NCBI GenBank assembly: GCA_003934925.1
Contig: JQIX01000015.1
Span: 1-64,000, forward strand
Length of the DNA stretch: 64,000 bases
Direction of reading: 5' to 3'
Origin: Epsilonproteobacteria bacterium (ex Lamellibrachia satsuma)
Lineage (GTDB): Bacteria > Campylobacterota > Campylobacteria > Campylobacterales > Sulfurovaceae
The position numbers were made by a program, and so were the translations under genes. The notes below the pieces were generated by a model, which did not search any database, was not told the origin of the DNA, and saw only the letters and a program-made list of their open reading frames with translations. Shown one piece after another: positions 35,682 through 44,365 of this stretch. Every line of letters starts with the position of its first letter. The first letter of the stretch is position 1.

Positions 35682-36295
35682 TGCAACAAATATTGGAGAT
35701 CATTGCTCAAGGTGAAAGCCAGACAGTAGAGTTTAAAAGCTCTTTTCAAAAAGAGGTCATAGCGCCTATTGTCGCTTTTGCCAATGCAAAGGTTATTAAG
35801 ATCTTTGATGACAGAATCGAATTTTTCAACCCGGGCGATCTTTATGACGGGCTAACTGTTGAGCAGCTTGTGTCAAATCAGTATAAATCCAAAACCAGGA
35901 ATAAGCAGATAGCACTTATGTTTAAGGAGTGTGGTCTTATAGAAAAATATGGTTCAGGTATAGGTCGTATCAAAAAGCTTTGCCAAGAGCACAATATAGT
36001 AGAGCCAAAGTTTGAAGAGATGCAAAAAGGATTTCAGGTAACACTTTACAAAGAACTAAGAGCGAAAAAATCAAATGAGGGTATAAATGTCGGAGTAAAT
36101 GTCGGAGTAAATGTCGGAGTAAACGATGTTTATGAGTTCATCAAAAATAATCAACCAACAAAAGTCAGTATTATCGCAGAAAAATTTAATAATGTGACGC
36201 AAAGAACAATAGAAAGATGGATAAAACAACTCAAAGATGAAAATAAAATTGAGTTCAAAGGTGCACCAAAGACCGGAGGTTATTATGTCAAATAG
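35681..36295 (+). CDS. AlbA_2 / RecG-like regulator with a large internal deletion, inserted between wzm and wzt
   Basis: The 204-residue product joins the beginning of an AlbA_2 (Schlafen-fold) DNA-binding domain (GESQTVEFKSSF... IVAFANA) directly to the late part of the companion ATPase-like domain (IFDDRIEFFNPGDLYDG... GLIEKYGSGIGRIKKLC). Intact relatives have roughly 200-300 more residues between these parts, so the core is missing in frame. A 12-nt tandem repeat encodes GVNVGVNVGVN, then a winged-helix (AEKFNNVTQRTIERWIKQLKDE). Its start overlaps the wzm stop and its end overlaps wzt by 11 nt. It may be a relic kept for translational coupling, or a small regulator. Confidence 0.7.
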   Translation: MQQILEIIAQGESQTVEFKSSFQKEVIAPIVAFANAKVIKIFDDRIEFFNPGDLYDGLTVEQLVSNQYKSKTRNKQIALMFKECGLIEKYGSGIGRIKKLCQEHNIVEPKFEEMQKGFQVTLYKELRAKKSNEGINVGVNVGVNVGVNDVYEFIKNNQPTKVSIIAEKFNNVTQRTIERWIKQLKDENKIEFKGAPKTGGYYVK

Positions 36296-37550
36296 TCATT
36301 CAGGCACCGCCATAAAAGTCGAAAATCTCGGCAAAAAACACCTCATCAAGCATGAAAAGCAAGAGCCGTACAAGACGTTTCAGGATCTTCTGATCAACAG
36401 CGGAAAAAAGATCATCACATCACTCAACCCCTTTGCAGAAAAAAAAGCTGATGATGAAAGCACTGAAGAGTTCTGGGCATTAAAAGATGTGAACTTTGAG
36501 ATCAACAAGGGGGATAAAGTCGGTATCATCGGTCGTAATGGTGCGGGCAAATCAACCCTTCTCAAAGTACTCTCCCGCATTACTGAGCCCACCACCGGGA
36601 AGATCCACATCAACGGACGCATCGCCAGCCTTCTGGAAGTAGGTACCGGTTTTCACCCTGAACTGACAGGACGGGAAAATATCTTTCTTAATGGTGCCAT
36701 TTTGGGCATGAGCCGCGCGGAGATAAAAGCAAAGTTCGATGAGATCGTGGCGTTTGCCGAAGTGGAAAAGTTTTTAGACACGCCAGTCAAGCGTTATTCC
36801 AGTGGAATGTATGTTCGTCTTGCTTTTTCTGTTGCAGCGCATCTAGAGCCTGAAATACTTGTCGTTGATGAAGTGTTAGCGGTTGGTGATGTAGAGTTTC
36901 AGAAGAAGTGTTTGGGGAAGATGAACGATGTGGCCGAAGAAGGACGCACTGTTCTATTTGTAAGCCATAATTTTGCGTCATTGAAGGCACTATGCAATAA
37001 GGGAATTCTGCTAAATAAAGGGCAGGTGATTATGCATTCGAGTCTAAATGATGTAGTCGAGCAGTATTCCAAATTAATAGAAAAAAAAGATCAAAGATTT
37101 TCTCCACTTATTGCTGATAGTGCAGATATTACGAGTATTCAACTGTGCAATGATAAAGGTAAAGTTTTAAAACATATTGACACTGACACTGACATTTATA
37201 TAACACTTGACTATCGTATCAAAAGGAAGGGACAAATAAATATGGTGATTAATCTTTCAAAAGATGGTCAATTTGTTTTTCAAAGTTTCAATAATTTTGA
37301 TTCTCTTTTCTATACCAAAAAAGAGCCTGGAGACTATCGAGGTGTCTGCCATATTCCCAAACAGTTTCTAAACAATGGTCAATTCACTTTCAGTATGACT
37401 GTTTTTGAAGAAAACTATAGCAACCCAAAAGTTTTCTTAGATGTATTTTCCTTTGCTGTAGAAGATGGCCCAAGTATCAGAGGTGATTATTTTGGGGGGA
37501 TACTGGGAAGCGTGAGACCTAAGTTGCACTGGAGAACAGAGCGCCTATGA
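36285..37550 (+). CDS. wzt: ABC transporter ATPase with glycan-binding domain (Wzt)
   Basis: Wzt drives export of the polysaccharide through Wzm. The product of about 421 residues has an ABC domain with Walker A (GRNGAGKSTLL), signature YSSGMYVRLAF and Walker B EILVVDEVLAVGD, then a C-terminal beta-sandwich (from about residue 270 to the end) typical of Wzt proteins that recognise a terminal modification of the glycan before export. I start at ATG 36285, preceded by CGGAGG; the longer frame from 36237 overlaps the preceding gene. The next gene, a methyltransferase, could make such a terminal mark. Confidence 0.93.
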   Translation: MSNSHSGTAIKVENLGKKHLIKHEKQEPYKTFQDLLINSGKKIITSLNPFAEKKADDESTEEFWALKDVNFEINKGDKVGIIGRNGAGKSTLLKVLSRITEPTTGKIHINGRIASLLEVGTGFHPELTGRENIFLNGAILGMSRAEIKAKFDEIVAFAEVEKFLDTPVKRYSSGMYVRLAFSVAAHLEPEILVVDEVLAVGDVEFQKKCLGKMNDVAEEGRTVLFVSHNFASLKALCNKGILLNKGQVIMHSSLNDVVEQYSKLIEKKDQRFSPLIADSADITSIQLCNDKGKVLKHIDTDTDIYITLDYRIKRKGQINMVINLSKDGQFVFQSFNNFDSLFYTKKEPGDYRGVCHIPKQFLNNGQFTFSMTVFEENYSNPKVFLDVFSFAVEDGPSIRGDYFGGILGSVRPKLHWRTERL

Positions 37551-38287
37551 AGCATATGATTGTAGAGCAAGAATATTGGAATAATTCATATGAAATATAT
37601 AAATTTGCTCGATTGTCGGATATAGATCCTACGAAACAATTAATAGAAAGATATATACCATTTACTAAAAATAACGAACAGGCCTTTGAATTAGGATGCT
37701 TTCCAGGTAGATTTTTGGTTGAAATCGGACAAAAAGGTTATATTTTAAATGGTTGTGATTTGGCACCACAGATTAGAAAAGAACTCAAGGGCTGGTGTTT
37801 GAAAAATAATTGCAGGGTAAATCAATTCTACAATGAACCGTATTTAAAATTTAAAAATGAGCAGTATGATCTAGTTGCATCATTTGGTTTCATTGAACAT
37901 TTTAAAAATTACGAAGAAGTATTTATACAGCAGTGCGGCATGATCAAAGAGAATGGAATTTTACTTGTACAATTTCCAAATTTTAGAGGAGCAATACAGC
38001 ATAGGCTACATAAAATATTTGATGCTTATAATTTAAGCAATCATGTGATTGGCTCTATGAATTTAGAGCAATATAGGAAACTTTTGCCAAATAATTTTGA
38101 AATATTGTTTTGCTCGTATTATGGTAATTTTGACTTCTGGATTGATGATTTTAAAAAGAGAAATGGAAAGGTGAAAAAGAAGCTTTTGAAACTACTTTTT
38201 AAGACTTCCAAGTTTTGGGAGTACACTCCGAATTCTTCTATTTATTCTCCATATGCAGCACTTATTGCAGGAAAAAAAAGTAAATGA
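37547..38287 (+). CDS. SAM-dependent methyltransferase
   Basis: The 246-residue protein has the class I methyltransferase fold: AFELGCFPGRFLVEIGQKGYILNGCDLAP (SAM loop and acidic residue), LVASFGFIEHFKNYEEVF and GILLVQFPNF. It may methylate a glycan end, which in Wzt-dependent systems can signal chain termination and export (inference from the neighbour). It starts at ATGA overlapping the wzt stop and overlaps the next gene by 4 nt. Confidence 0.82.
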   Translation: MKHMIVEQEYWNNSYEIYKFARLSDIDPTKQLIERYIPFTKNNEQAFELGCFPGRFLVEIGQKGYILNGCDLAPQIRKELKGWCLKNNCRVNQFYNEPYLKFKNEQYDLVASFGFIEHFKNYEEVFIQQCGMIKENGILLVQFPNFRGAIQHRLHKIFDAYNLSNHVIGSMNLEQYRKLLPNNFEILFCSYYGNFDFWIDDFKKRNGKVKKKLLKLLFKTSKFWEYTPNSSIYSPYAALIAGKKSK

Positions 38288-39051
38288 AGACAATTGGTAT
38301 CTACATATGTACCGGAAAATATAATATTTTCTGGAAAGACTTTTTTCAAAGTTCTGAAAAGTATTTTTTGAATTTATCAGAATATGAAAAACATTATTTT
38401 GTGTTTACAGATGCAGATAAGATAGAATTTGAAAATAAGAAAAATGTACATAAGATATATCAAAAACAGTTAAAATGGCCATATATTACCTTGGATAGAT
38501 TTTCTATATTTCAAAAGGCTCGACAACAGTTAGAAGAAATGGACTATATCTATTTTTTTAATGGAAATATGTTGTTTGTTGATAAAGTTGGACAAGAACT
38601 TTTGCCGACAGCGAGCTATCCACTAGTTATGGTCAAGCATCCAGGTTTTTTTGATAAAGAGAGATCGACATATACATACGAAACCGATCCAAAATCTCTT
38701 GCTTCAATTCAGATAGATGAAGGTATATCCTACTTTATGGGAGGGCTCAACGGTGGGATGACGCAAGATTATCTATCTCTTATTGATACTTTAGAAAAAA
38801 ATATTAAAACAGATAAGAAAAATAACTTAATGGCAATATGGCATGATGAATCGCATCTTAATAGGTATGCTATTGATCATCAAGATAAAATAAAAGTGCT
38901 TGACCCTTCTTATGGATACCCTGAAGATTGGGATTTACCGTTTAGTCCAAAAATCATAATACGAAATAAGAATAAGTATGGAGGGCATGATTTTTTACGC
39001 AAAAAAAACAATTGGTTTGCCAGATCAATAAAGAGGTTGATAAAATGGTGA
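38284..39051 (+). CDS. GT6-family glycosyltransferase (blood-group A/B type) with NxN motif
   Basis: GT6 enzymes add alpha-1,3-linked Gal or GalNAc, as in the human ABO transferases. The 255-residue protein has FFNGNMLFVDKVG at about 91-103, where the NGN tripeptide sits at the place of the metal-binding DxD of animal enzymes; NxN is known in bacterial GT6 members that work without metal. Further conserved parts are GGLNGGM and AIWHDESHLNRYAI. The next gene encodes a GT11 fucosyltransferase, and together they could build a blood-group-like epitope. Donor (UDP-Gal or UDP-GalNAc) is not certain. Confidence 0.85.
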   Translation: MKTIGIYICTGKYNIFWKDFFQSSEKYFLNLSEYEKHYFVFTDADKIEFENKKNVHKIYQKQLKWPYITLDRFSIFQKARQQLEEMDYIYFFNGNMLFVDKVGQELLPTASYPLVMVKHPGFFDKERSTYTYETDPKSLASIQIDEGISYFMGGLNGGMTQDYLSLIDTLEKNIKTDKKNNLMAIWHDESHLNRYAIDHQDKIKVLDPSYGYPEDWDLPFSPKIIIRNKNKYGGHDFLRKKNNWFARSIKRLIKW

Positions 39052-39920
39052 TAAGTAATATTTTAGGTGGTCTCGGCAATCAAATGTTTCAATATGCAAT
39101 AGGCAGAGCAATTTCTTTACACACAAAACAAGAGTTAAAGCTTGATATCCTTGAATTCGATAGTTATGATTTGCGTAATTATGAGCTAGATGTATTTAAT
39201 ATCCAAGGTCAAATAGCATCCAACTTTGAAATAGAAAAGATCAAATACAGACAAGTTAGTTTTTTAAAAAAAATTTATTACAAAATTAAAAAGTATGATC
39301 GCCCATTAAGTGAGAAATTTTATAAAGAAAAGTTTTATTATTATGATGTAGATATCGCAAGAATAAAGGGTGATGTTTATTTATTTGGATATTGGCAAAG
39401 CGAGAAATATTTTGATAATTGCAGAGATATTATATCACAGGATTTCACACTAAAATATCCCATATCAAAACAAAGCAACCATTTTGAAAAAATGATCCAG
39501 GAAAGACCTTCGATAAGCCTACATATTCGCAGAGGAGATTATGTCAACAACCAGACTACAAACAGCTATCATGGCATCTGCTCTTTAGAGTATTACAAAA
39601 ATACTATTCAATACATGGAAAGCAAAGTTGACAACCCATGTTTTTTTATCTTTAGCGATGATCTGCGGTGGGCGAAAGAGAATCTTGACTTTATAGATAA
39701 TAAAGTATTTATAGACTTGGATGATGAAACACCTGACCATGAAGAGATGTATCTTATGAGCCAATGCAAACATAACATTATCGCCAACAGTTCGTTCAGC
39801 TGGTGGGGTGCTTGGCTCAATCAAAATGAAGAAAAGATCGTAGTAGCCCCTAAACAGTGGTTTAACGATCCTGCAATTGATACAGGTGATTTGATTCCAA
39901 AAAGTTGGATACGCTTGTGA
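39045..39920 (+). CDS. Alpha-1,2-fucosyltransferase family GT11
   Basis: GT11 enzymes transfer fucose from GDP-fucose to galactose in alpha-1,2 linkage. The product of about 291 residues has the family motifs GGLGNQMFQYAIGRA at the start, SISLHIRRGDYV in the middle, and IANSSFSWWGAWL near the end. I start at ATG 39045, which overlaps the GT6 stop by 7 nt; the track to 39012 would add 11 residues. GDP-fucose synthesis genes (gmd, fcl) are not in this window, so they should be elsewhere in the genome if fucose is the donor. Confidence 0.88.
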   Translation: MVISNILGGLGNQMFQYAIGRAISLHTKQELKLDILEFDSYDLRNYELDVFNIQGQIASNFEIEKIKYRQVSFLKKIYYKIKKYDRPLSEKFYKEKFYYYDVDIARIKGDVYLFGYWQSEKYFDNCRDIISQDFTLKYPISKQSNHFEKMIQERPSISLHIRRGDYVNNQTTNSYHGICSLEYYKNTIQYMESKVDNPCFFIFSDDLRWAKENLDFIDNKVFIDLDDETPDHEEMYLMSQCKHNIIANSSFSWWGAWLNQNEEKIVVAPKQWFNDPAIDTGDLIPKSWIRL

Positions 39921-40891
39921 GAAACCCAACAATCTCAGTAGTAATGCCTGTTTACAACGGAGAAAAGTATCTCAATGAAGCTATTGACAGTATTTTACAT
40001 CAGACGTACACTGATTTTGAGTTTATTATCTTAAATGACGGATCTACGGACAAGACAGAAGAGATCATCCTCTCGTATGATGATCCTCGTATCGTCTATG
40101 TGAAAAATGAAGAGAACTTGCAGATCGTTAAAACACTGAACAAAGGTATTGCCCTTGCTAAAGGAAAATATATCGCCCGTATGGATGCGGATGACATCAG
40201 TTTGCCGGAGCGGTTTGAGAAGCAGATAGCATTTATGGAGGAGAATCCGGATATTGATGTCTGTGGGACATGGGTTGAGACTATTGGTCCTCCATATGAA
40301 TATTGGCGTTATCCTGTTGATAATGAGCAGATCAAAGCCGCTTTAGTGTTTAATTCAGCTTTGGCTCATCCCACGGTTATGTTTAGAAATACAGTATTCG
40401 AACATACTCTCTATGAAGAGACTTACAACAAAGCTGAGGATTATGCATTATGGGTTAAGTTGTCAAAAGAGCATAGATTGCATAATTTACCACTGTTTTT
40501 GTTTCAATATCGGTTACATCCAGGGCAAACAGAATCAGTAAGACAATTTGAAGTTGCAAGCATGGTAAGACAAAAAATGTTGAGTAACTTAAATTGTTCT
40601 CTAAAGACTGAGCAAATTGGATTCCTAAGAGATATTATGCTAGATAAAGTTGTAGAAATAGATAAGATGGACAGTATATTCACTACTATTCTGAATGCAA
40701 ACGATAAAACAGGTTTTATTGACGATAAGGCTTTGAAAACTGTTATCATAAATATGTTCTGGCGTAATATACGTCTTTCTTGTAAGGTAAAAGTATTTTA
40801 TAAGTATAGGTTTATTTTGAAAAAGTATGGTCTACTGAAATATTTTAAATCTTTGATCAAGTGTATAATTGGTTCCCGGTATGGTAAATAG
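39917..40891 (+). CDS. GT2-family glycosyltransferase
   Basis: The product of about 324 residues starts near NPTISVVMPVYNGEKYLNEAIDSILHQTY, the GT-A fold of family 2, with LNDGSTDKT and the donor-metal region ARMDADDISLPERFEKQ. The GTG at 39917 overlaps the GT11 stop (GTGA) and is the likely start. It probably adds one sugar to the repeat unit; sugar and linkage cannot be read from sequence. The end overlaps the next gene. Confidence 0.88.
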   Translation: MRNPTISVVMPVYNGEKYLNEAIDSILHQTYTDFEFIILNDGSTDKTEEIILSYDDPRIVYVKNEENLQIVKTLNKGIALAKGKYIARMDADDISLPERFEKQIAFMEENPDIDVCGTWVETIGPPYEYWRYPVDNEQIKAALVFNSALAHPTVMFRNTVFEHTLYEETYNKAEDYALWVKLSKEHRLHNLPLFLFQYRLHPGQTESVRQFEVASMVRQKMLSNLNCSLKTEQIGFLRDIMLDKVVEIDKMDSIFTTILNANDKTGFIDDKALKTVIINMFWRNIRLSCKVKVFYKYRFILKKYGLLKYFKSLIKCIIGSRYGK

Positions 40892-42146
40892 TATTTTTGT
40901 CAAAATAACTAAGCTTATATCGCATTTAATAAATGAAGGTCCTATTGATACATTTATTTATACAAAACAGTATTTGTATGAAAAAAAAATAAAAAAACAA
41001 GAGCTTAAAGTAATACAAAAGTTAAAAAACGTAAATAACCTAAATATCAAGACTATAAAAATTTTGACATATGACAGCAATGCTGAACCCATTCTGCAAT
41101 TAAAAAATATTTTTAGTGAAAAGTTTGAAGTGGATATTGTTTCTGAGCAGAAAAAAAAGTTTACGGATGATCTATATATCATTATTGACCCGCAAAATGT
41201 TAAATACTTTCCCAAAAACTATATTATACTTTTCCGCAATTCCCAGATACCATCTTCTGTGTATTCTAAATGGCACTATTTTAATGTTTTGAAGAACGCC
41301 ATAGCAATATTCGATAGTGATTTAACTCATATTGAATATTTACAGCAAAATAATATTGATTACAAGCAGATTTTCTATGTCCCGATAAATAATAAAGGTA
41401 ATAATCTGGAATTTTATATAAAAAGATTTTTATTATCAATAGATTTACTAAATTATTCAGAATTGCCTTTTGGTGTCACCCCTCCTAATGAAGAGAGAAA
41501 GTATTGTTTAGGATTGCCGGAAAACATAGAACGAAGAGCGTCTTTCCTTTTGGATAATAAGTATAACTTTAGTATATTTGATGGTTTACGGCATTATGTG
41601 GGATGGAAAGGATGTGCATATAGCTATAAGTATCTTATTCAATATGCTAAAAAGAACAACTGGGACTACATCGTTATATGTGAAGATGATGTGCGATTTT
41701 TGGATGATTTTGAAAAAAATTTACAAGTGATAATAGAATACTTGATGAATACAAAACATGAATGGAATATATTTTCGGGTTTGATAGCTGATTTGCATGA
41801 GGATGCCAAAATTTTAACCATTGATGCTTACAAGAAAACAGAATTTATTTATTTGAATAAAATGACAAGTATGGTTTTTAATATATATCATAAAAGTATT
41901 TATGACACGATCTTGTCTTGGGATGAAAAGAATAATGATGTAGTAACAAATACCATCGATCGATATATAGAGGCACAGAAAGAGTTAAAAGTAGTTACTG
42001 TATTTCCTTTTTTGGTAGACCATAAAGAAGAACAGGCATCAAGTATCTGGAATTTTCAAAATGAAGAATATAATGATATGCTTGCAAACAGTAGAGAGAC
42101 TTTAAAGAAGAAAATTTTTGAATATAAAAAAAGATGTGACCAATGA
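40881..42146 (+). CDS. GT25-like glycosyltransferase (LOS type)
   Basis: The product of about 421 residues has an N-terminal half of unknown nature and a C-terminal half like glycosyltransferase family 25 of lipooligosaccharide synthesis: CLGLPENIERRASFLLD, LRHYVGWKGCAYSYKYLIQYA and WDYIVICEDDVRFLDDFEKN, where EDDV holds the acidic metal-binding pair. GT25 enzymes usually add galactose. The N-terminal half (about 190 residues) may be an additional domain. The ATG at 40881 overlaps the previous gene by 11 nt. AT-rich relative to the flanking housekeeping genes. Confidence 0.75.
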   Translation: MVNSIFVKITKLISHLINEGPIDTFIYTKQYLYEKKIKKQELKVIQKLKNVNNLNIKTIKILTYDSNAEPILQLKNIFSEKFEVDIVSEQKKKFTDDLYIIIDPQNVKYFPKNYIILFRNSQIPSSVYSKWHYFNVLKNAIAIFDSDLTHIEYLQQNNIDYKQIFYVPINNKGNNLEFYIKRFLLSIDLLNYSELPFGVTPPNEERKYCLGLPENIERRASFLLDNKYNFSIFDGLRHYVGWKGCAYSYKYLIQYAKKNNWDYIVICEDDVRFLDDFEKNLQVIIEYLMNTKHEWNIFSGLIADLHEDAKILTIDAYKKTEFIYLNKMTSMVFNIYHKSIYDTILSWDEKNNDVVTNTIDRYIEAQKELKVVTVFPFLVDHKEEQASSIWNFQNEEYNDMLANSRETLKKKIFEYKKRCDQ

Positions 42147-43087
42147 AAGAAGATGCTTTAATATCGATAGCAATGGCAACCTACAATGGAGAAAGATATT
42201 TAAAAGAACAACTTGATTCTATCTATTCCCAGACCTATAAGAATATAGAAGTTGTTGTGACTGATGATTGTTCCACAGATGGGACTATAAAAATATTGGA
42301 GCAATACTCTAAATCGCATGGACTGAAATATTATGTGAATGAAGAAAATCTTGGATTCGTGAAAAACTTTGAAAAAGCCATTTCTCTTTGCCAAGGCGAT
42401 TTTATTGCTTTAAGTGATCAAGATGATATATGGGAAAAAGAAAAGATAGAAATACTTGTTGATAAAATAGGTTCAAATCTATTGATACATAGTGACTGTA
42501 GTGTAATAGATGATGAAGGTAAGTCGCTTATGCCATTTTTAAAACAGGATACAGGCAATTTGATTAGTGTTCAAGATTTCTTTTTTAGAAATGTTGTCAC
42601 AGGATGTACCGTGCTTTTCAGTAAAAAACTCTTAGATACGGCATTGCCTTTCCCGGAAGGAATAGCATATCATGACTGGTGGCTTGGCTTTTGTGCTGCA
42701 AAAGAAAAGAAGATTCACTATTTTCCACAATGCCTAACCCGGTACAGAAAACATTCAGGGCAGGATACCGGGCTTGGAGATGGGGAGAGGCAGTTTATAT
42801 TGAAGTCCATTTATGCTGCTGTCAAAAAAAGACATAATAATGTTGAGTTTCAAAGAATCTTTCTGGCTAGAAAACACATAAACAGTCTTTATGCACTTAA
42901 GCATAGCAACGTGTATACTGAAGAGTATAGTGATCTTTTAAAAGATGCTATTTTATATTTTGAAGACTATGTTAAAAACAAAGTACACCTGAAAGCATTT
43001 TTAATTGGTTTAAAAGATCGCAAGATATTGTATCCGCAAAAAAACTATTTTTTTTTAAAAAATATTCTTTTTGATATTGTAGGATAA
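42143..43087 (+). CDS. GT2-family glycosyltransferase
   Basis: The 314-residue protein is a family-2 transferase: ISIAMATYNGERYLKEQLDSIYSQTY, VTDDCSTDGTIKIL, and FIALSDQDDIWEKEKIE with the DQDD motif common in rhamnosyltransferase-like members, then HDWWLGFCAA and LTRYRKHSGQ. That subtype fits a dTDP-rhamnose donor made by rfbABCD, but this is inference. Start overlaps the previous stop (ATGA). A gap of 117 nt follows. Confidence 0.87.
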   Translation: MKEDALISIAMATYNGERYLKEQLDSIYSQTYKNIEVVVTDDCSTDGTIKILEQYSKSHGLKYYVNEENLGFVKNFEKAISLCQGDFIALSDQDDIWEKEKIEILVDKIGSNLLIHSDCSVIDDEGKSLMPFLKQDTGNLISVQDFFFRNVVTGCTVLFSKKLLDTALPFPEGIAYHDWWLGFCAAKEKKIHYFPQCLTRYRKHSGQDTGLGDGERQFILKSIYAAVKKRHNNVEFQRIFLARKHINSLYALKHSNVYTEEYSDLLKDAILYFEDYVKNKVHLKAFLIGLKDRKILYPQKNYFFLKNILFDIVG

Positions 43088-43204
43088 AAGAACCTTTTAA
43101 GAATTATGATAGAATAAATAAATTGAATTTAATACTTTTGTCGATGAAATATAATATAGAGTATCTTGGTTCATAATAATCTGTAAGTATGGAGAATCAG
43201 TGTA

Positions 43205-44299
43205 GTGTCTATACCAGTATATAAAAACTCAAAAGTATATGTAGCATGTTCGGCAAATATAGCAACCGGTGGACCGGAACTACTCCATCAATTGGCGTAC
43301 AACCTGAGAAATGAACTGCAGATTGATGCACAGATGCTATATGATGGCTTTGACAACAAGCAGTATAATACCCCTGTTCACTTTGACTATGAACACTACA
43401 ATGTTCCATGGACTTTAGAGATTGCACCTTCGGATGATAACGGAAACAATATATTAATTGTCCCGGAGGTACAACATTTCACTTCAATGTTAGAAAAATA
43501 TTCTCATATTAGAAAAGGTGTCTGGTTCCTTAGTGTAGATAACTATTATCTGTCCCGTATGAGTAAATGTGACTTATTTTTCCAAAGATTGACAAATAAA
43601 ATTTTGAGCTTCTTTAAATATGATCCTTTTTTTGAAATTGATATCCGAAAACTTAATCTTAAAAATAAAAAACCCCAGAATGATAAATCATTAATAAAGG
43701 CTTCGTTCTATATGACAAACTCCTTTAGAGGGTTGGAGTGGTTGGAGCAAGCAGGAATGGCTCCGCTATTCTATCTGTCAGAGTATATAAATGAAAACTT
43801 TCTTCAAGTGACTACTGATATATCAAAAAAAGAAAATATTGTTGCGTACAACCCGGGGAAAGGATTCTCTTTTACTAAGAAAATCATCAAGCACGCCCCA
43901 AATATAACTTTTGTGCCGCTGATTGGAATGAGCAGATCGGATGTTGTCAAAACGCTTCAAAAGTCGAAAGTGTATATTGATTTTGGAAATCATCCCGGAA
44001 AAGACAGGCTCCCAAGAGAAGCTGCCATTTTGGGGTGTTGTGTTATTACGGGAAAACGGGGATCGGCTGGCTACTATGAAGATGTTCGAATTTATGATGA
44101 ATTTAAATTTGATGACCGTCCGGAAAATATATCAAAAATAGTTTCCAAAATAAAAAACTGCATGGATCACTTCAGTGAAAACCATAAAAAATTTGATGAA
44201 TACCGAGAAGTGATAAAAAATGAACAAAGAACATTTATTGAAAGTTTAAAAAAAATATTTTGTATGGCCGATATCTCTCAAGAAAAAGATAAAAAATGA
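43205..44299 (+). CDS. Probable glycosyltransferase of an unrecognised family
   Basis: The 364-residue protein starts at GTG 43205 and has features of a GT-B fold: an N-terminal domain (SKVYVACSANIATGGPELLHQLAYNLRN), and a C-terminal donor-like domain (NIVAYNPGKGFSFTKKI, NITFVPLIGMSRSDVVKTLQKSKVYIDFGNHPGKDRLPREAAILGCCVITGKRGSAGYYEDV). The last part resembles the nucleotide-sugar site of GT4-like enzymes. Position among glycosyltransferases supports the assignment, but the family is not one I can name. Confidence 0.65.
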   Translation: MSIPVYKNSKVYVACSANIATGGPELLHQLAYNLRNELQIDAQMLYDGFDNKQYNTPVHFDYEHYNVPWTLEIAPSDDNGNNILIVPEVQHFTSMLEKYSHIRKGVWFLSVDNYYLSRMSKCDLFFQRLTNKILSFFKYDPFFEIDIRKLNLKNKKPQNDKSLIKASFYMTNSFRGLEWLEQAGMAPLFYLSEYINENFLQVTTDISKKENIVAYNPGKGFSFTKKIIKHAPNITFVPLIGMSRSDVVKTLQKSKVYIDFGNHPGKDRLPREAAILGCCVITGKRGSAGYYEDVRIYDEFKFDDRPENISKIVSKIKNCMDHFSENHKKFDEYREVIKNEQRTFIESLKKIFCMADISQEKDKK

Positions 44300-44365
44300 A
44301 CAGATACTATTCAGCTCCTTTCCAGAAGTGGCTAAAGTTCCTACAGTTCGAAGGTATAGTATAGA

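Noticed and set aside
36086-36123. Short tandem repeats that might be read as a CRISPR fragment
   Set aside because: The 12-nt unit repeats without spacers and encodes GVN repeats within an ORF, so it is a coding tandem repeat.
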